From: an uncultured Cellulophaga sp.
GTDB lineage: Bacteria > Bacteroidota > Bacteroidia > Flavobacteriales > Flavobacteriaceae
DNA: 64,000 bases
Assembly (NCBI GenBank): GCA_947491225.1
Contig: CANLIE010000004.1
Location: 1-64,000 of the forward strand
Direction of reading: 5' to 3'
Below the pieces are notes generated by a model. That model was given only the letters and a program-made list of their open reading frames with translations, was not told the DNA's origin and made no database searches. Both the position numbers and the translations under genes were made by a program. This document shows, one piece after another, positions 61,374 to 64,000 of the stretch. Each line of letters starts with the position of its first letter. Positions within the stretch are counted from its first letter, which is position 1.

Positions 61374-63524
61374 ATGTCCTCTATTAAAATAAAACAACAC
61401 GACATTAAAGATTGTGGAGCTGCTTGCTTGGCAAGCATTGGCAACTACTATAATGTTAATTTACCTATAGCTCGCATACGACAGTATGCCAACACCGATA
61501 AAAGAGACACCAATGTTTTAGGCATTATAGAAGCTGCTGAAAAAATGGGTTTTACAGCAAAAGGAGTAAAAGGGGACATAGATGCCATACCTAAAATACC
61601 ATTGCCCGCCATTGCGCATATTGTAGTAAACAAACAACTACACCATTATGTGGTTATTTATAAAGTCTCTAAAAAAAATATAGAGGTTATGGATCCTGGA
61701 ACAGGAAAAATGACAACCTACACTTATGAAGAATTTCAAAAAATATGGACAGGTGTTTTAATTCTTTTTGCTAAAAATGATGAATTTAAAGCATACAATG
61801 ATAAAACAAGTGCCATTAAACGTTTTTGGGACTTAATACAACCTCATAAAACCATATTATTACAAGCATTATTTGGAGCTGTTATTTTTACGATACTGGG
61901 CTTGGCAATGTCTATATATGTACAAAAAATAACAGATTATGTATTGGTTGGTGGCAATAGAAAATTGTTAAATTTACTTAGTATAGGGATGATAGGAATT
62001 GTTCTCTTACAAATTTACATTGGTAGTAAAAAGAGTATTTTTGTATTAAAAACTGGGCAACTTATAGACGCCAAACTTATTTTAGGTTACTACAAACATT
62101 TATTGCGTTTGCCACAACGCTTTTTTGACACTATGCAAATTGGTGAAATAACCTCTAGAATTAGTGATGCCGTAAAAATAAGGGCTTTTATAAACAATGT
62201 TGCCATAGATATGCTCGTAAACATTTTTATTGTAATATTTTCTTTTAGTCTTATGTTTACGTACTATTGGAAACTGGCCTTGGTAATTTTATTGGTAATT
62301 CCTTTTTACTTGGGCATCTACTTTTTAATGAATTATTTTAATAAAAAAGTAGAACGTAAGTTAATGGAAGATGCTGCTGAATTGCAAACACAATTGGTAG
62401 AAAGTATTACACATATTAGAACAGTCAAGGAATTTGGCATAGAGGATTTTTCTAATATTAAAACTGAAAACAGATTTGTGAAATTATTGTTTACAACCTA
62501 TAAATCTGGTTTAAATGGTGTTTTTTCTGGAGTATCTACTCAATTTTTAGCTTCTATTTTTACCATTATTTTACTATGGATAGGCTCTGGTTATGTACTA
62601 GATGGAGAAATAACTACAGGAGAGCTATTTTCTTTTTACGCCCTTATAAGTTATTTTACGTCACCTGTTGCTTCTTTAATTGGAATGAACAAAACCATAC
62701 AAAATGCATTAATTGCAGCAGATAGGCTTTTTGAAATAATGGATCTAGAGCGTGAAGAAACAGAAAATAAAATTGAACTTAAAAAAGAATACTTGGGAGA
62801 TATTGTCTTTGAAAATGTATCTTTTAGATATGGTTCCAGAACCCAAGTTTTTGAAAATTTTAGCGCAACTCTTAAAAAAGGGCAAACAACAGCAATTGTA
62901 GGGGAAAGTGGTAGCGGAAAAACAACTTTAATAGCATTGCTTCAAAACTTATACCCAATAAAAGAAGGGAAAATTTACGTTGGCGATTATGATTTAAAAC
63001 ATATTCATTACAAAAGTCTTAGAAAATTAATTGGTGTTATTCCACAGCAATTAAACCTCTTTTCCGGTACAATTATAGAAAATATTGCATTAGGTCAAGA
63101 TTTCCCAGATATGCAACGTATCATAGAATTATCTAACAAATTAGGAATAACAACATTTGTAGAAAAATTACCTAACGGTTTTGAAACCCAAGCAGGAGAA
63201 AATGGCGCAATGCTTTCTGGAGGTCAAAAACAACGCATATCCATAGCAAGGGCATTATACAAAAACCCAGAAATATTATTAATGGATGAGGCGACTTCTG
63301 CTTTAGATTCACATTCTGAAACTATTGTAAAACAAGTCATAGATGAATTTAAAGCTCAAGGAAAAACAATTATAGTAATTGCTCATAGACTAAGTACCAT
63401 TGCAAATGCTGATGCTATTCTAGTTTTAAAAGATGGTGTAATTGTGGAACAAGGAAACCACAATCAATTACTTAAAAACAAGAAAGAATATTACAGTTTA
63501 TGGAATAAACAGAGTTTAGGATAG
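61374..63524 (+). CDS. Peptidase-containing ABC exporter (C39, PCAT type)
   Basis: This 716-residue protein cuts double-glycine leaders and exports the peptides. The C39 peptidase domain (1-~135) has the catalytic QHDIKDCGAAC with Cys14, a later catalytic His (LHHYVVI) and Asp (VMDPGTG). Six membrane segments follow (about 165-450). The ATPase domain has Walker A GESGSGKTT, signature LSGGQKQR and Walker B ILLMDEATSALD. It is encoded with a HlyD partner directly downstream of five double-glycine precursors, so I infer it processes them. Confidence 0.95.
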   Translation: MSSIKIKQHDIKDCGAACLASIGNYYNVNLPIARIRQYANTDKRDTNVLGIIEAAEKMGFTAKGVKGDIDAIPKIPLPAIAHIVVNKQLHHYVVIYKVSKKNIEVMDPGTGKMTTYTYEEFQKIWTGVLILFAKNDEFKAYNDKTSAIKRFWDLIQPHKTILLQALFGAVIFTILGLAMSIYVQKITDYVLVGGNRKLLNLLSIGMIGIVLLQIYIGSKKSIFVLKTGQLIDAKLILGYYKHLLRLPQRFFDTMQIGEITSRISDAVKIRAFINNVAIDMLVNIFIVIFSFSLMFTYYWKLALVILLVIPFYLGIYFLMNYFNKKVERKLMEDAAELQTQLVESITHIRTVKEFGIEDFSNIKTENRFVKLLFTTYKSGLNGVFSGVSTQFLASIFTIILLWIGSGYVLDGEITTGELFSFYALISYFTSPVASLIGMNKTIQNALIAADRLFEIMDLEREETENKIELKKEYLGDIVFENVSFRYGSRTQVFENFSATLKKGQTTAIVGESGSGKTTLIALLQNLYPIKEGKIYVGDYDLKHIHYKSLRKLIGVIPQQLNLFSGTIIENIALGQDFPDMQRIIELSNKLGITTFVEKLPNGFETQAGENGAMLSGGQKQRISIARALYKNPEILLMDEATSALDSHSETIVKQVIDEFKAQGKTIIVIAHRLSTIANADAILVLKDGVIVEQGNHNQLLKNKKEYYSLWNKQSLG

Positions 63525-63537
63525 ATAACACTACCCC

Positions 63538-63903
63538 AGTGCTTGTACTATTATATCTGAAGTAGGTACCAATAACAGACCTTATTAAAAACTAATATTT
63601 GTTAATCTACAACTGGTAATTAAAACCAAAAAAGACTTAAACCTTGTTGATTGGACTTTTGCCTCTAACCAAAAAACAATTGGAATTACATATTTACACT
63701 CTTATTATAGGAGGAAAAACACGTAAATTCTATTTTCATGATTGTCATCTTATAAAATGGGATAATAACTTTTCTCCAACAGGCAATCAACCAATGAGTG
63801 AAACACTTGACACAGAGCTACAGCTGGCGTAGAAGATTCTAATTCTCAAGGTGTTTATAAGAGAACTACTTACCCTAAACAAGAAACACACAAAAAACAG
63901 TAA
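63538..63903 (+). pseudogene. Decayed TssD (Hcp-like tube protein) remnant
   Basis: Three pieces in shifting frames together resemble a Bacteroidota type VI TssD/Hcp protein. The first frame has SACTIISEVGTNNRP, a stop (63586-63588), then VNLQLVIKTKKDLNLVDWTF and HSYYRRKNT. A second frame gives RKFYFHDCHLIKWDNNFSPT-GNQPMSETL. The first frame resumes with ATAGVEDSNSQGVYKR-TTYPKQ. The order of VNLQL, the W near DLVDWTF, YYRR, KFYFHDCH and PMxxTL follows TssD sequences as I remember them. With one stop and two frame changes it cannot make the protein. The call is by eye. Confidence 0.55.
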
Positions 63904-63960
63904 TTCAAGAAAAATACAACTTAATAGTAAAACTAAAATATCATAAAATGTCTTCTTTTG

Positions 63961-63968
63961 TACCTTTG
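63961..63968 (+). promoter_or_regulatory. Possible -7 box at the window edge
   Basis: TACCTTTG fits TAnnTTTG, but any gene it serves lies beyond the window. No -33 TTG is correctly spaced. Confidence 0.3.
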
Positions 63969-64000
63969 GGAATGCTTAGTTTTTAATAGAGATAAAGAAA

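Overview
The window is a chromosomal segment of a low-GC member of the Bacteroidota, almost certainly a gliding-type Flavobacteriaceae. The evidence is the gliding genes gldA, gldB and gldC, promoters of the TTG-N17-19-TAnnTTTG type, a dcw cluster in the Bacteroidota arrangement, a TonB-dependent receptor, a DnaG primase of the flavobacterial type and the decayed remains of a Bacteroidota Hcp-like (TssD) tube protein. Most of it is conserved housekeeping DNA. The accessory part is the last ~8 kb.

Layout. 376-449 is tRNA-Arg(TCG), followed leftwards by its terminator. 467-16375 (minus) is yqeY and the division/cell-wall cluster mraZ-rsmH-ftsL-like-ftsI-murE-mraY-murD-ftsW-murG-murC-ftsQ-ftsA-ftsZ, headed by an MraZ operator of three direct repeats. 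16616-18023 (plus) carries an alpha/beta hydrolase and engB. 18601-21997 is a small Cys/His protein, a TonB-dependent receptor and a lipoprotein, probably a metal-uptake unit. 22274-27308 holds gldC-gldB, nadE, a response regulator with an altered phosphorylation site, and dnaG. 27498-32082 holds small envelope proteins and an ECF sigma/anti-sigma/outer-membrane-protein operon. 32336-38929 holds a polyprenyl diphosphate synthase, rlmN, queA, aroA, a MazG-like protein, dtd and rsgA. 39527-43608 is an aromatic amino acid operon (pheA, aminotransferase, tyrA, DAHP synthase/chorismate mutase) preceded by an untracked Phe/Tyr-rich leader peptide and an attenuator. 43863-47713 is gldA plus envelope proteins. 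47931-56658 is assimilatory sulfate reduction: FNR, siroheme synthesis, sulfite reductase, cysN, cysD, cysH, a DUF2061 protein and an Rrf2 regulator. Three copies of a 24-bp dyad lie at its promoters.

56685-63524 is the most interesting region: a peptide-export locus. Five small genes (77, 60, 71, 52 and 54 codons) encode precursors with double-glycine-type leaders. They are followed by a HlyD adaptor and a C39-peptidase ABC exporter. Three of the precursors share a duplicated module made of promoter, a 15-bp palindrome, the 5'UTR and the start of the leader peptide. Two modules extend to ~300 bp direct repeats that bracket a 1.9-kb cassette with a CPBP-family membrane protease and a VanZ-like membrane protein. 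A sixth small gene is a leaderless twin of the fifth precursor's mature part and may be its immunity or partner protein. No modification enzyme is visible, so the likely products are unmodified class II bacteriocin-like or signalling peptides. A frameshifted TssD remnant follows the exporter at the right edge.

All assignments come from reading motifs, lengths and gene order by eye. No database search or folding program was run.
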